64,000 nt of DNA from Buchananella sp. 14KM1171 (GTDB lineage: Bacteria > Actinomycetota > Actinomycetes > Actinomycetales > Actinomycetaceae), in assembly GCF_041380365.1 (NCBI RefSeq), contig NZ_CP159981.1, positions 1,922,001 to 1,986,000 on the forward strand, in the 5' to 3' direction. Positions 18,065 to 27,200 of the stretch are shown here, in pieces. The position numbers and the translations under genes were made by a program. The notes beneath the pieces were generated by a model that saw only the letters and a list, made by a program, of their open reading frames with translations, was not told the origin of the DNA and made no database searches. Each line of letters begins with the position of its first letter. Within the stretch, counting starts at the first letter, position 1.

Positions 18065-18321
18065 CTGAGATGGGCCGCACTAGCTGCGAGGAACTGATCG
18101 AGCACCTCTTCATGTACCTGGACCGCGAGGTGGATTCGGCGTTGTACGACGCCCTGACCCGCCACGTCGAGGAATGCGGCCACTGCCGCGAACTGGCCGA
18201 GGCGGAAATGCACGTGCGCGAACTGCTGCGTCGCTCCTGCTGCCAGGGCGCGCCGGAGGAACTGCGGGTCATCATCAGGCAGTCCCTGCGGGTGACCACG
18301 TTCACGAGCCAATGTGAGTAG
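18061..18321 (+). CDS. rsrA: Zinc-binding anti-sigma factor, RsrA-like
   Basis: Eighty-six residues with the ZAS motif HVEECGHC (His-x3-Cys-x2-Cys) and an N-terminal Cys9 in [10 protein letters not shown], the pattern of redox-sensing RsrA/RshA. In that family disulphide formation releases zinc and frees the sigma factor. Extra cysteines (RSCCQG and a penultimate Cys) lie in the C-terminal half. It is translationally coupled to sigR (ATGA overlap), as expected for the pair. It was assigned by motif, size and context. Confidence 0.88.
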   Translation: MTEMGRTSCEELIEHLFMYLDREVDSALYDALTRHVEECGHCRELAEAEMHVRELLRRSCCQGAPEELRVIIRQSLRVTTFTSQCE

Positions 18322-18416
18322 CGGGCGCGCCCCGGCGTGCCAGGCGGGCCAAAAATGTGGAACAATACCGCAGGCAGTTGCGGGCCTGGCCCGCTAAAGC
18401 GGATCGGAGGCTCGAT

Positions 18417-18491
18417 ATGTCCAAGCGTGGACGCAAGCGCAAGGCGCGCAAGAAGAACGCGGCGAACGGCGGCAAGCGCCCCAACGCCTGA
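18417..18491 (+). CDS. Ribosomal protein bL37 (24-residue, AURKAIP1/COX24-like)
   Basis: A 24-codon gene encoding MSKRGRKRKARKKNAANGGK followed by RPNA. More than half of the residues are basic. The sequence pattern, size and RPNA ending match actinobacterial bL37, a small protein of the large ribosomal subunit found in mycobacteria. GGAGG lies 7 bases before the ATG and a strong terminator follows at once, so it is a real, probably highly expressed, mini-gene. It lies downstream of sigR-rsrA but 95 bases away and may have its own promoter. Confidence 0.88.
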   Translation: MSKRGRKRKARKKNAANGGKRPNA

Positions 18492-18500
18492 GCGTGAAGA

Positions 18501-18531
18501 AACGGCGGGTCCTAGCAGGGCCCGCCGTTTT
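18501..18531 (+). terminator. Rho-independent terminator after bL37
   Basis: AACGGCGGG pairs with CCCGCCGTT and inner CCT with AGG, around a short loop. The right arm runs into TTTTC. It starts 10 bases beyond the bL37 stop. Confidence 0.85.
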
Positions 18532-18568
18532 CGTCTGCCCGCGCACGGGGTTGTGGGGGCGTGTGCGG

Positions 18569-19189
18569 CTACTGCCAGTCCTCCGTGGGCTCCACGCCCA
18601 GCCACTCGAACCAGCCGCAGTGGGAGACCAGCCAGGCCAGCAGCGTGTAGCCGACGTGCCCGGGCAGGCCCAGGCGGGAGGAGGAGATGTCCGTGTGCCA
18701 CTGGCTGTGCCCCTGCAGCGGGGTGAAGGTCTCCACGTAAGGCACCTCGCGGCGCTGGCACACCTGGGCGGCGGTGTCAGACAGCTCGGCGATAAGGGCC
18801 TGGGGCACGCCCGCCAGCGGCGGGGGGCCCACCACGAAGGGGGCGATGCGGGAGGCCTGGGCCGTGTCCAGGATCTTGGCCAGGTTCAGGCGGGTGCGGG
18901 CCAGGGACTGGCCGGCCTTGATGTCGCCGATTCCCAGCGCGATCACCAGGCGGTTGTCGGTGAGCGGGGAGAAGTGCAGTCGGCACTCGTTCTCCCAGCG
19001 CTCGGCCAGGGCGGCGGTGGTCTCACCGGCCACGGGCAGGATCGCGGCCAGCCGGTGCTCGGGGTGAGGGGTGCGGCTGAGCACGCGCCCGGTCCAGCCG
19101 CGGGCGCGCGGGTCGCCCACGCCTCCCACTAGCTCGTCTCCCACGAAGCACAGACGAAGGGCGGGCCCGGTTTCCTCGCGCGTAGTCAT
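18569..19189 (-). CDS. SGNH/GDSL-type esterase-like protein
   Basis: About 206 residues. Block I reads RLCFVGDELVGGVGDPRARGW, where GDE replaces the usual GDS nucleophile motif. Block III is LVIALGIGDIKAG, and the C-terminal Asp/His pair region is HTDISSSRLGLPGHVGYTLLAW. The overall fold pattern fits SGNH hydrolases (acyl ester hydrolysis), but the Ser-to-Glu change at the nucleophile position makes classical esterase activity doubtful. The start ATG 19189 is preceded by TTGGAGAC. It is convergent to bL37. Confidence 0.7.
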   Translation of the reverse strand: MTTREETGPALRLCFVGDELVGGVGDPRARGWTGRVLSRTPHPEHRLAAILPVAGETTAALAERWENECRLHFSPLTDNRLVIALGIGDIKAGQSLARTRLNLAKILDTAQASRIAPFVVGPPPLAGVPQALIAELSDTAAQVCQRREVPYVETFTPLQGHSQWHTDISSSRLGLPGHVGYTLLAWLVSHCGWFEWLGVEPTEDWQ

Positions 19190-19286
19190 GTCTCCAATGT
19201 TGGCCCATGGGGGCCCCGCGCGTCCGCCTGGCGCGCCGGGCGGAGCCGCCCAGGTGGGCAACGGGCCCGCGGGAAAGGGGGCGCGG

Positions 19287-19304
19287 GGCGGCAGCGTCGT
19301 CCCC
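19287..19304 (-). repeat. Recurrent 18-base motif, intergenic copy
   Basis: Minus-strand GGGGACGACGCTGCCGCC in the 195-base gap between kgd and the SGNH gene. It differs from the window consensus GTGGACGACGYTGCCGCC at one base. Confidence 0.6.
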
Positions 19305-19384
19305 CTAAGTCACCCGGCGCAACGGCCGCGCGCCCCCGCCCGCCGCAGCGAACAGGGGCGCGCCCACCCATCAGGGCCGCGTCA

Positions 19385-22300
19385 TCACGCGAAGGCGGCG
19401 GCCATCAGGGCGGCGTTCTCCTCCTTGTGGCGCTGCATGTTGCCCGCGCTCGGAGAGGCGGCCTCCGGGCGGGAGACGTAGGCCAGGTGCGTTCCCAAAG
19501 CCTCGGTGAGGTGGCGCAGCATGTAGGGCAGCGGGCCCTGGTTGGCGGGCTCGTCCTGCACCCACACCAGGGGGGCGTCCCCGAACGGGGCCAGCGCGGC
19601 ACGCACCTCCTCAGACGGCAGCGGGTAGAGCTGCTCCAGGCGCACGATCGCCACGTCGGTGGTGCCGCGCTTGGCGCGCTCGGCGGCCAGGTCGTAGTAG
19701 ATGCGCCCGGAGCACAGCAGCACCCGGCGCACGCCGCCCCCTCCGGCCGCGGCCACCACGCGCTCGTCCACCTCGCCGATGACGGGACGGAACTGGCCGG
19801 AGGTGAACTCCTCCACGGCGGACTGGGCGGCCTTCAACCGCAGCAGCTGCTTCGGGGTGAACGCGATCAGCGGGCGGCGCGGGCGGGCGTAGGCCTGCGA
19901 ACGCAGCATGTGGAAGTGGTTGGCCGGCGTGGAGGGCTGGCAGATCCACATGTTCTCCTCCGCGGCGAGCGTCATGTAGCGCTCGATGCGGGCGGAGGAG
20001 TGGTCCGGGCCCTGGCCCTCGTAGCCGTGCGGCAGCAGCACCGCCACGCTGGAGCGCTGCCCCCACTTCTGGAAGGAGGAAGAGATGAACTCGTCGATCA
20101 CCGTCTGGGCGCCGTTGGCGAAGTCACCGAACTGCGCCTCCCACAGCACCAGCGCCTCCGGGCGCTCCACCGAGTAGCCGTACTCGAAGGCCAGCGGCGC
20201 GTACTCGCTCAGGGTGGAGTCGTAGATGTAGAACGGCGCCTGGTCCTCGGTGATGAAGTGCAGCGGCGTCCACTCCTGCCCGTTTTGGTAGTCGTGGAAG
20301 GTGGCGTGACGCTGCACGAAGGTGCCGCGCCGGCAGTCCTGGCCGCTCATGCGCACCGGCGTGCCCTCCACCAGCAGGGAACCGAAGGCCAGCAGCTCTC
20401 CCATGCCCCAGTCGATGCCGCCCTCCAGCGTCATCTTGGCGCGGCGCTCGCACAGCTGCGCCATCTTCGGGTGCAGGTTGAAGCCGGCCGGCACGCGGGA
20501 GTGGGCCTGCCCGATCCGCTCCAGCACGCTGCGCGGAGCGGCGGAGGTCCAGCCGATCATCTGTCCCATGCCGGGCAGCTGGGACTCGGGGCGCTCCAGG
20601 CCGGCCACGGTGTGCTCGTCGTGGGCGCCGCGCTGCCAACCATGCTCCTTGGTCTGGGCCAGGATGTTTTCCAGCTCGGTGTTGAACTCGTCCAGGAGCG
20701 CGGCTGCCTCCTCTTGCGTCATGTCTCCGCGACCCACCAGGGCGCTGGTGAAGGTCTCTCGCACGCCCGGCTTGTGGTCGATCAGGGAGTACATGACCGG
20801 CTGGGTCATCGAGGGGTCGTCGCCCTCGTTGTGCCCGCGGCGGCGGTAGCAGGTCAGGTCGATGATCACGTCCTTGTGGAACTGGTTGCGGTAGGCGAAG
20901 GCCAGCTGGGCCACCCGGGCCACCGCCTCGATGTCGTCACCGTTGACGTGGAAGATCGGCACCTGCAGGCCCTTGGCCATGTCCGTGCAGTAGTTGGTGG
21001 AGCGCGCGTTGAGCGGGCCGGTGGTGAAGCCGATCTGGTTGTTGACGATGATGTGCACGGTGCCGCCGGTGCGGTAGGCGCTGACCTGGCTCATGTTGAG
21101 CGTCTCGTAGACCACGCCCTGGCCGGCGAACGCCGAGTCGCCGTGGATGAGCACCGGCATGACGGGGAAGTGGGCGTCGGGCAGGCCCATGCGGTCCTGC
21201 TTGGCGCGCACCACGCCCTCCAGGACGCCGTTGACTGCCTCCAGGTGGGAGGGGTTGGCGGCCAGGTAGACGCGCGTGCCGGTGCCGTCGGTGCCGGTGT
21301 AGTGGCCCTCGGTGCCCAGGTGGTACTTGACGTCACCGGAGCCGTCCAGGGTGGTCACGCCGGACTCGAATTCGGAGAAGATCTGGCCGTAGCTCTTGCC
21401 GGCGATGTTGGCCAGCACGTTCAGGCGGCCACGGTGGGCCATGCCGATGGCGACCTCGTCTAGGCCCTCGTGGGCGGCCTCATCCAGCAGGCGGTCCAGC
21501 AGCGGGATCAGGGACTCGCCGCCCTCCAGGGAGAAGCGCTTTTGCCCCACGAACTTGGTCTGCAAGAACACCTCGAAGGCCTCGGCCTGCCCCAGCATCC
21601 GCAGGGCGCGCTTTTGCACGTCCAGGGGCAGGCGCTGGTGGGTGCCCTCGATCTTGTCCTGCATCCAGCGGCGCTGGGCCGGGTCCTGGATGTGCATGTA
21701 TTCGATGCCGATGGAGCCGGTGTAGGTGTCGCGCAGCTGGGAGAGGATGTCTCGCAGCTTCATCTGGGGGGCCTTGCCGAACGAGCCGGTGGCGAACTCG
21801 CGGTCCAGGTCCCAGATGGTCAGGCCGTAGTTCTTCAGGCTCAGGTCGGGGTGCTGGCGGGTGCGGTAGCTGAGCGGGTCGGTGTCCGCCGCCAGGTGGC
21901 CGCGCGAGCGGTAGGCGTGGATCAGCTCGATGATGCGGGCGGGCTTGTCCTTCTCGGTCACCGAGTCGTATTCGACGTCGGCCACCCACTCCAGCACCTC
22001 GTAGGGGATGCGCAGCTGGGAGAAGACGCGGCGGTAGAAGCCGTCGGCGCCGATGAGCTTTTGGTGGATCAGGCGCAGGAATTCGCCGGAGCCGGCGCCC
22101 TGGATGACGCGGTGGTCGTAGGTGGAGGTAAGGGTGACGGTGCGGCCCACGGCGCCCCGGGCCAGGGCCTGGGCGGAGGCGCCGGCGAACTCGGCCGGGT
22201 AGTCCATGGAGCCCACGCCCACGATCACGCCCTGGCCGGCCATGAGGCGCGGCACGGAGTGGACGGTGCCCAGCCCGCCGGGGTTGGTCAGGGTGGCGGT

Positions 22301-23344
22301 GGCACCGAAGTCGGCGGCGGTGAGCGCGCCGGTGCGGGCCCGCTTGACCACGTCCTCGTAGGCGTCGACGAACTTGTCGAAGGTGAGCAGGTCTGCTTCC
22401 TTGATGGCGGGCACCAGGAGCTGGCGGGTGCCGTCTTCCTTGGCGATGTCGATGGCCAGGCCGAACGCGACGTGCGCGAACTGCACCAGGGCCGGCTTGC
22501 CGTCCTCCTCGCCGTAGGCGACGTTCATGGCCGGCATTTCGGCCAGCGCCTCCACCATGGCGTAGCCGATCAGGTGGGTGAATGAGATCTTGCCGCCGCG
22601 GGTGCGGGCCAGGTAGTCGTTGATGAGGGCCCGGTTCTCGATGAGCAGCTTGGCTGGGACGGTGCGCACCGAGGTGGCGGTGGGTACGGCCAGGGAGGCC
22701 TCCATGTTTTGCACGATCTTGGCGGCCATGCCGCGCAGGCGCGTGGTGGTGTCCTCCTCGATGGCCTGGGCGCCCATGGGGGAGTCCGGCGCTAGGCGGC
22801 GGGCCGCGTAGGGGGAGGAGGGCGGGGCGATCGCCACCGGGGGAGCGGGGGGCAGGTCGGAGCGCGTGGTGTCTAGCAGCACGCTGGACCGGGCGGGCTC
22901 GCGTCCTTCGGGGGCTGAGGCCTTGGGGGTGGGGGCGCCGTCGATGGCCTCCTCGGGGACCTGGCTGGCGGGCCCGACCGGCGGGGTGAGCGGGACGGGC
23001 GCCGGCGCGGTTTGCAGGTTCGCCAGCGCCTCGGCCTCGTGCGTGGCCGGCGCGGGGTCGTGGAAGCCGGCCTGCGCGCCCGGGGGCGTTTGGACGACGT
23101 TGCCGCCGGCCGCCCCGCCGGGTGCGTCCACTTCCTGGGGGCCGGTGGCTCCGGCCGGTTCGCCAACGAAGGCGGACAGTTTTGCCCCGCTGGGCGCGGC
23201 AGCGTCGTCCACACCGGTGGAGGGGAGGGCGCCGGTTTCAAAGAAGGTGCGCCAGGCGGGGGTTACTGAGGTCGGGTCGGCCTCAAAGCGCTCCCGCAAT
23301 TCCTCGATGAGCCAACCATTTGCTCCGAAGTCCAGATCTGCCAC
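19385..23344 (-). CDS. kgd: Multifunctional 2-oxoglutarate decarboxylase / dehydrogenase E1 with E2-like domain
   Basis: A 1319-residue TCA-cycle enzyme of the actinobacterial Kgd/OdhA type. The N-terminus (FGANGWLIEELRERFE) is the E1 helper helix. Residues about 40-190 are a flexible Ala/Pro/Gly linker. About 195-430 is a succinyltransferase-like E2 domain (HLIGYAMVEALAE, TYDHRVIQGAGSGEFL). The rest is the thiamin diphosphate E1: YRSRGHLAADTDPL, MAHRGRLNVLANIAGK, IHGDSAFAGQGVVYETLNM and CYRRRGHNEGDDPSMTQP. It lacks a lipoyl domain, as usual. The GTG start is preceded by AGGGA; a nearby ATG is out of frame. It is divergent from the CNNM genes. Confidence 0.95.
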   Translation of the reverse strand: MADLDFGANGWLIEELRERFEADPTSVTPAWRTFFETGALPSTGVDDAAAPSGAKLSAFVGEPAGATGPQEVDAPGGAAGGNVVQTPPGAQAGFHDPAPATHEAEALANLQTAPAPVPLTPPVGPASQVPEEAIDGAPTPKASAPEGREPARSSVLLDTTRSDLPPAPPVAIAPPSSPYAARRLAPDSPMGAQAIEEDTTTRLRGMAAKIVQNMEASLAVPTATSVRTVPAKLLIENRALINDYLARTRGGKISFTHLIGYAMVEALAEMPAMNVAYGEEDGKPALVQFAHVAFGLAIDIAKEDGTRQLLVPAIKEADLLTFDKFVDAYEDVVKRARTGALTAADFGATATLTNPGGLGTVHSVPRLMAGQGVIVGVGSMDYPAEFAGASAQALARGAVGRTVTLTSTYDHRVIQGAGSGEFLRLIHQKLIGADGFYRRVFSQLRIPYEVLEWVADVEYDSVTEKDKPARIIELIHAYRSRGHLAADTDPLSYRTRQHPDLSLKNYGLTIWDLDREFATGSFGKAPQMKLRDILSQLRDTYTGSIGIEYMHIQDPAQRRWMQDKIEGTHQRLPLDVQKRALRMLGQAEAFEVFLQTKFVGQKRFSLEGGESLIPLLDRLLDEAAHEGLDEVAIGMAHRGRLNVLANIAGKSYGQIFSEFESGVTTLDGSGDVKYHLGTEGHYTGTDGTGTRVYLAANPSHLEAVNGVLEGVVRAKQDRMGLPDAHFPVMPVLIHGDSAFAGQGVVYETLNMSQVSAYRTGGTVHIIVNNQIGFTTGPLNARSTNYCTDMAKGLQVPIFHVNGDDIEAVARVAQLAFAYRNQFHKDVIIDLTCYRRRGHNEGDDPSMTQPVMYSLIDHKPGVRETFTSALVGRGDMTQEEAAALLDEFNTELENILAQTKEHGWQRGAHDEHTVAGLERPESQLPGMGQMIGWTSAAPRSVLERIGQAHSRVPAGFNLHPKMAQLCERRAKMTLEGGIDWGMGELLAFGSLLVEGTPVRMSGQDCRRGTFVQRHATFHDYQNGQEWTPLHFITEDQAPFYIYDSTLSEYAPLAFEYGYSVERPEALVLWEAQFGDFANGAQTVIDEFISSSFQKWGQRSSVAVLLPHGYEGQGPDHSSARIERYMTLAAEENMWICQPSTPANHFHMLRSQAYARPRRPLIAFTPKQLLRLKAAQSAVEEFTSGQFRPVIGEVDERVVAAAGGGGVRRVLLCSGRIYYDLAAERAKRGTTDVAIVRLEQLYPLPSEEVRAALAPFGDAPLVWVQDEPANQGPLPYMLRHLTEALGTHLAYVSRPEAASPSAGNMQRHKEENAALMAAAFA

Positions 23345-23603
23345 GCTGCATCCCTATCTGTCGCCGCGTCAGTGTGACGCCGCAAACAAGCGTAGGGCCA
23401 TCGAGGTCACAAAATCTCCCCGAACCGGGCCTTTAGGCCCAATTCGCCCCAAGCGGATCGGCGAGCGTAAAAGGCCGCCAAAGTCCCCCTAAAGGCGCGC
23501 CCGCTCAACTCACAAGAGCTAGCAAGGCGCCGCCCCTTGCCAGGGGGCCTCCCGTAGAATTGGGACCAATGGACACTCCGCATAGTCACCAGAACGTGAC
23601 GCC

Positions 23604-24926
23604 GTGATCGCCAACATCGTCTTCATCGCGCTGGGGCTGCCCCTCATCCTGGGCACCGCCCTGTTCGTCGCCACCGAGTTCTCGCTGGTCGCCCTGGACC
23701 AGGCGAGCGTGGAAAAGCGCGCCGCCGAGGGCGACAAGCGCGCTGCGGTGATTCTGACCGCGCTCAAGCGCCTGTCCCTGGAGCTCTCCTCCTCCCAGGT
23801 GGGCATCACCCTGACCACGATCCTGCTGGGCTACACCACCCAGGTGGCGATCGGAGACCTGCTGGCCGACTCGCTGGGCGCCTGGATGGGCGCGGCGGCC
23901 GCCACCGGTATCGCGCTGGCGCTGGCGTTCGTCATCACCAACGGCCTGTCGATGATCTTCGGCGAGCTGGTACCCAAGAACCTGGCGCTCGCGGACCCGC
24001 TGGCGGTGGCCGGGCGGGTCACCCCGCTGCAGATGCTGTTCACCTCCGCGCTGCGCCCCGCCATCCGCCTGCTCAACTCCCACGCGGACTGGGTGGTGCG
24101 CCGCTTCGGGGTAGAGCCGGTCGAGGAGCTCAGCGGCGGCAGGTCCGCGCCGGAGCTGGCGGCCCTAGTGCGCCGCAGCGCAGAGGAGGGCACCCTGGAC
24201 GTGGGCACGGCCCAGCTGCTGACCCGCTCGATCGGGATCTCCTCCCTGACGGCCAAGGACGTGATGACAGACCGCGGGCGCGTCCACTGCCTGCGCAAGG
24301 ACGCCACCGCAGCAGACGTGGTGGCGCTGGCCGTGCAGACCGGTAACTCCCGCTTCCCCGTCATCGGCGAGGACCTGGACGACGTTCTGGGCGTGGCCCA
24401 CCTGCGCCGCGCCGTGGCCGTGCCGTTCGAGCGCCGCGCCGAGGTGCCGGTGCTGAGCGCTTCCCTCACCTCCGAGGTCTTTCGGGTGCCGGAGACGGTG
24501 GAACTGGCCGGCCTCCTGGTGGACCTGCGGGAAAAGGGCGTGCCGCTGGCGATAGTGGTGGACGAATACGGCGGCACCTCCGGCATCGTCACCCTGGAGG
24601 ACGTGGTGGAGGAGATCGTGGGAGAGGTGGCCGACGAGCACGACCGCTCCCGCCTGGTGCCCGCCCGCACCGCTTCCGGCGCGTGGTCGGTGCCCGGGCT
24701 GCTGCGCCCGGACGAGCTGGCCAGCGAGTGCGGCCTGGTGGTGCCCGACGACGGCCCCTACGAGACCCTGGCCGGCCTGGTCATGGAGCGGCTGGGCCGG
24801 ATCCCGGCGGTGGGCGACGTCGTAGAGGTGGCCCGCGTCAGGCTCCAGGTGACGGCGATGGACGGGCGGCGCGTTGTGCGCCTGTCCGTCCGCGAGATCG
24901 AGGAGCAGCAGGAGGCAGAGGCGTGA
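23604..24926 (+). CDS. CNNM/HlyC-CorC family transporter (DUF21-CBS), first of a pair
   Basis: A 440-residue membrane protein. The DUF21 domain (about 1-190) has three or four membrane segments and the FGELVPKNLALADPL motif. Two CBS modules follow (SLTAKDVMTDRGRVHCLRKD, then VVDEYGGTSGIVTLEDVVEEIVGE) and a C-terminal CorC_HlyC domain (about 355-440). Homologues are linked to Mg or Na export, not to haemolysis. GTG 23604 directly opens the first membrane helix. Its stop overlaps the start of a paralogue by four bases, suggesting a coupled pair that may form a heterodimer. Confidence 0.88.
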   Translation: MIANIVFIALGLPLILGTALFVATEFSLVALDQASVEKRAAEGDKRAAVILTALKRLSLELSSSQVGITLTTILLGYTTQVAIGDLLADSLGAWMGAAAATGIALALAFVITNGLSMIFGELVPKNLALADPLAVAGRVTPLQMLFTSALRPAIRLLNSHADWVVRRFGVEPVEELSGGRSAPELAALVRRSAEEGTLDVGTAQLLTRSIGISSLTAKDVMTDRGRVHCLRKDATAADVVALAVQTGNSRFPVIGEDLDDVLGVAHLRRAVAVPFERRAEVPVLSASLTSEVFRVPETVELAGLLVDLREKGVPLAIVVDEYGGTSGIVTLEDVVEEIVGEVADEHDRSRLVPARTASGAWSVPGLLRPDELASECGLVVPDDGPYETLAGLVMERLGRIPAVGDVVEVARVRLQVTAMDGRRVVRLSVREIEEQQEAEA

Positions 24927-25963
24927 ACACCACCACCGCGCTCCTAGTGGGCCTGGGCCTGCTGGCCCTAAACGCATTCTTCGTGGCGGCAGAGTTCGCC
25001 ATTCTCTCCGCGCGGCGCTCGCGGATCGAGCCGCTGGTGGACGAGGGCAGACGCGGGGCCAAGGACGCCCTGCACGCGATGGAGAACGTCTCCATGGTGC
25101 TGGCCTTCGCCCAGCTCGGCGTGACCGTGTGCTCCACCGGCCTGGGCGTGATCGCAGAGCCGGCCCTGGCGCACCTGTTGGAGCGTCCGCTCACCTACGT
25201 GGGCCTGGGCGGCGGCGCGGCCCACGTGGTTGCCGTGGTGATCGCGGTGTCCATGGTGGTCTACCTGCACGTGGTGCTGGGGGAGATGGTGCCGAAGAAC
25301 CTGGCCGTGGCCAACCCGGAGGGCGCCTCGCTGGCCATGGCCCCGGTGATCCGGCGCGCCGTGGCGATGCTCAACCCGGTGCTGCGGCTGCTGGATAACT
25401 CCGCCAACGCCATGCTGCGCGCCATGAAGGTGGAGCCCAAGAGCGAGGTGGTCTCTGCGTTCACCGTAGAGGAGGTCGCCACGATCGTGGAGCACTCCCA
25501 GGCCCAGGGCGTGCTGGTGGATGAGGGCGGTCTGCTCAGCGGCGCCATCGAATTCTCAGACCACTGCGCCCGGGACGTGATGGTGCCGCCGGAGGAGCTG
25601 GTGACGCTGCCGGCCGGGGTGAGCCCGGCCGGGGTGGAGGCCGCCGTGGCCCAGACCGGCTACTCCCGCTACCCGCTGGAGCGCGACGGTCAGTTCGAGG
25701 GCTACGTGCACATCAAGGACGCCATCGCGGTGCCCGCAGCGATGCGCGACGAGCCCGTGCCGGCCTGGCGCATGCGCCGGATCGCGGCCGTGCAGGCGGA
25801 CGACGAGGTGGAGACGGCGCTGCGCGCGATGCAGGCCTCCGGTTCCCACCTGGCCCGCGTGCTGGAGGGCGAGCAGCTGGTGGGAATGGTGTTCCTGGAG
25901 GACATCCTGGAGGAGCTGGTTGGTGAGGTGCGCGACTCCATGCAGCGGGGAAAACAGGACTAA
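24923..25963 (+). CDS. CNNM/HlyC-CorC family transporter (DUF21-CBS), second of a pair
   Basis: A 346-residue paralogue of the preceding gene, beginning at the GTGA overlap (MNTTTALLVGLGLLALNAFF). The DUF21 part carries LGEMVPKNLAVANPE, the same signature as its partner. CBS modules follow (FSDHCARDVMVPPEELV and a final VGMVFLEDILEELVGEVRD). It ends soon after the second CBS and lacks the C-terminal CorC_HlyC domain of its partner. The difference in domain content, together with coupling, suggests division of labour rather than simple duplication. Confidence 0.88.
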   Translation: MNTTTALLVGLGLLALNAFFVAAEFAILSARRSRIEPLVDEGRRGAKDALHAMENVSMVLAFAQLGVTVCSTGLGVIAEPALAHLLERPLTYVGLGGGAAHVVAVVIAVSMVVYLHVVLGEMVPKNLAVANPEGASLAMAPVIRRAVAMLNPVLRLLDNSANAMLRAMKVEPKSEVVSAFTVEEVATIVEHSQAQGVLVDEGGLLSGAIEFSDHCARDVMVPPEELVTLPAGVSPAGVEAAVAQTGYSRYPLERDGQFEGYVHIKDAIAVPAAMRDEPVPAWRMRRIAAVQADDEVETALRAMQASGSHLARVLEGEQLVGMVFLEDILEELVGEVRDSMQRGKQD

Positions 25964-26076
25964 ACCGGTGTGCCCGATAGGGGCGTGATGTAAGTCATTC
26001 ACAGGGGCGCTCGCGCCGGTGGTGCCGCTGTTACCTTCCCGTTACTATTTGAGCGTTGTCGATCGAAGGGCGCCTT

Positions 26077-27174
26077 GTGAGTTCACGTCTTCCCAGCCGT
26101 CGGGAGCTGCGCGCGCAGGCCGCAGCAGCGGCGCAGTCGGCAACCCCGCTGCAGGAAGAAGCGCCCTTGGTTTCCCCGCTGCCCTCGCGTCGCTCCCTGC
26201 GCACCCAGGCGCCGGTTGAGCGGCCCACCGCAGCGCAGCCCGCGCCCGCCGAGCGGCCCGCGCCCGCCATGTCTGCGGCCGCGCCCGCCTTGCCCACCTC
26301 CGCCTCGCCCACCTCTGCCTTGTCCGCGCCCGCCGAGCAGTCCGCTGCGGCCTCGCTGCAGATGGCCGTGGAGCGTGCCCGTCACGCAGACGGGGGCAGC
26401 GCCAAGCGCCGCCGCATCGGCATGCGCGCCGCGGCCGCCGGGGCGGTTGCCACCGCCCTGCTGGCCATCTCGGTCCCGCTGGCTATCTCCCTGCCGGGTT
26501 CCACGGTCACCGCGCTCAACGCCGCTCAGCTGGAGCCGGGTGAGCGCGCCGTTGCCGCCGGCGGCTCGGTGCTGGACTCTCTGCAGGAGGCGGAGAGCCG
26601 TACCGCCGCGCTGGCGGCCGTCCCGCAGGCCGCCACCCGCGCTCGCGCCCGCCAGGCGCTGGAGAACCCGGTCAAGCCCTGCACGGTGAACGTCTCCACC
26701 GCCGCCGACGGCCTGCGCGCCGCCTACTCCGACGAGGCCCCGCTGTTCCGCCCGATGGTGCCCTCCAGCTACGACCTGACCTCGCCGTTCGGCTACCGGG
26801 TTCACCCGGTGCGTGGCACCTACACCTTCCACGAGGGCGTGGACTACGCCGCCCCGATCGACACCCCGATCTTCGCGCCCGCCGACGGCGAGGTGAAGGA
26901 GATCGTCACCGACGCCTACGGTACGTCGATGACGGTGAGCCACGAGTACAAGGGTGAGGTCTTCGAGACCGCCTACCTGCACCTCTACCCGCACACGGTC
27001 TACGTGGAGGTGGGGCAGAAGGTGACGGCCGGCCAGCACATTGCAGGCGTCGGCAACTCGGGTGTTTCCACCGGCCCGCACCTGCACTTCGAGGTGCACA
27101 TCGACGGCAAGGTGGTGGACCCGGAGGTATTCCTGGCGGACCACGACGCCGTCGCCCCCGGCTCCTGCGACTGA
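26077..27174 (+). CDS. M23 family metallopeptidase (LytM-like), membrane-anchored
   Basis: About 365 residues. An Ala/Pro-rich cytoplasmic part of about 110 residues precedes one membrane segment (AAAAGAVATALLAISVPLAI). The extracellular C-terminal half is a complete peptidase M23 domain: DLTSPFGYRVHPVRGTYTFH, then EGVDYAAPIDTPIFAPADG, and the HLHFEVHIDG motif. The zinc ligands are the His/Asp of FHEGVD and the last His of HLHF. It should cut peptidoglycan cross-links. GTG 26077 is chosen because GAAGGG precedes it; TTG 26056 is possible. The domain is intact, so it is predicted to be active. Confidence 0.88.
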   Translation: MSSRLPSRRELRAQAAAAAQSATPLQEEAPLVSPLPSRRSLRTQAPVERPTAAQPAPAERPAPAMSAAAPALPTSASPTSALSAPAEQSAAASLQMAVERARHADGGSAKRRRIGMRAAAAGAVATALLAISVPLAISLPGSTVTALNAAQLEPGERAVAAGGSVLDSLQEAESRTAALAAVPQAATRARARQALENPVKPCTVNVSTAADGLRAAYSDEAPLFRPMVPSSYDLTSPFGYRVHPVRGTYTFHEGVDYAAPIDTPIFAPADGEVKEIVTDAYGTSMTVSHEYKGEVFETAYLHLYPHTVYVEVGQKVTAGQHIAGVGNSGVSTGPHLHFEVHIDGKVVDPEVFLADHDAVAPGSCD

Positions 27175-27200
27175 GCATCCCGCCCGGCGTCTAGGCTGGG

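Noticed and set aside
25981-26076. Possible c-di-AMP or other riboswitch before the M23 peptidase gene
   Set aside because: The gap is under 100 bases and the conserved boxes of such riboswitches were not found.
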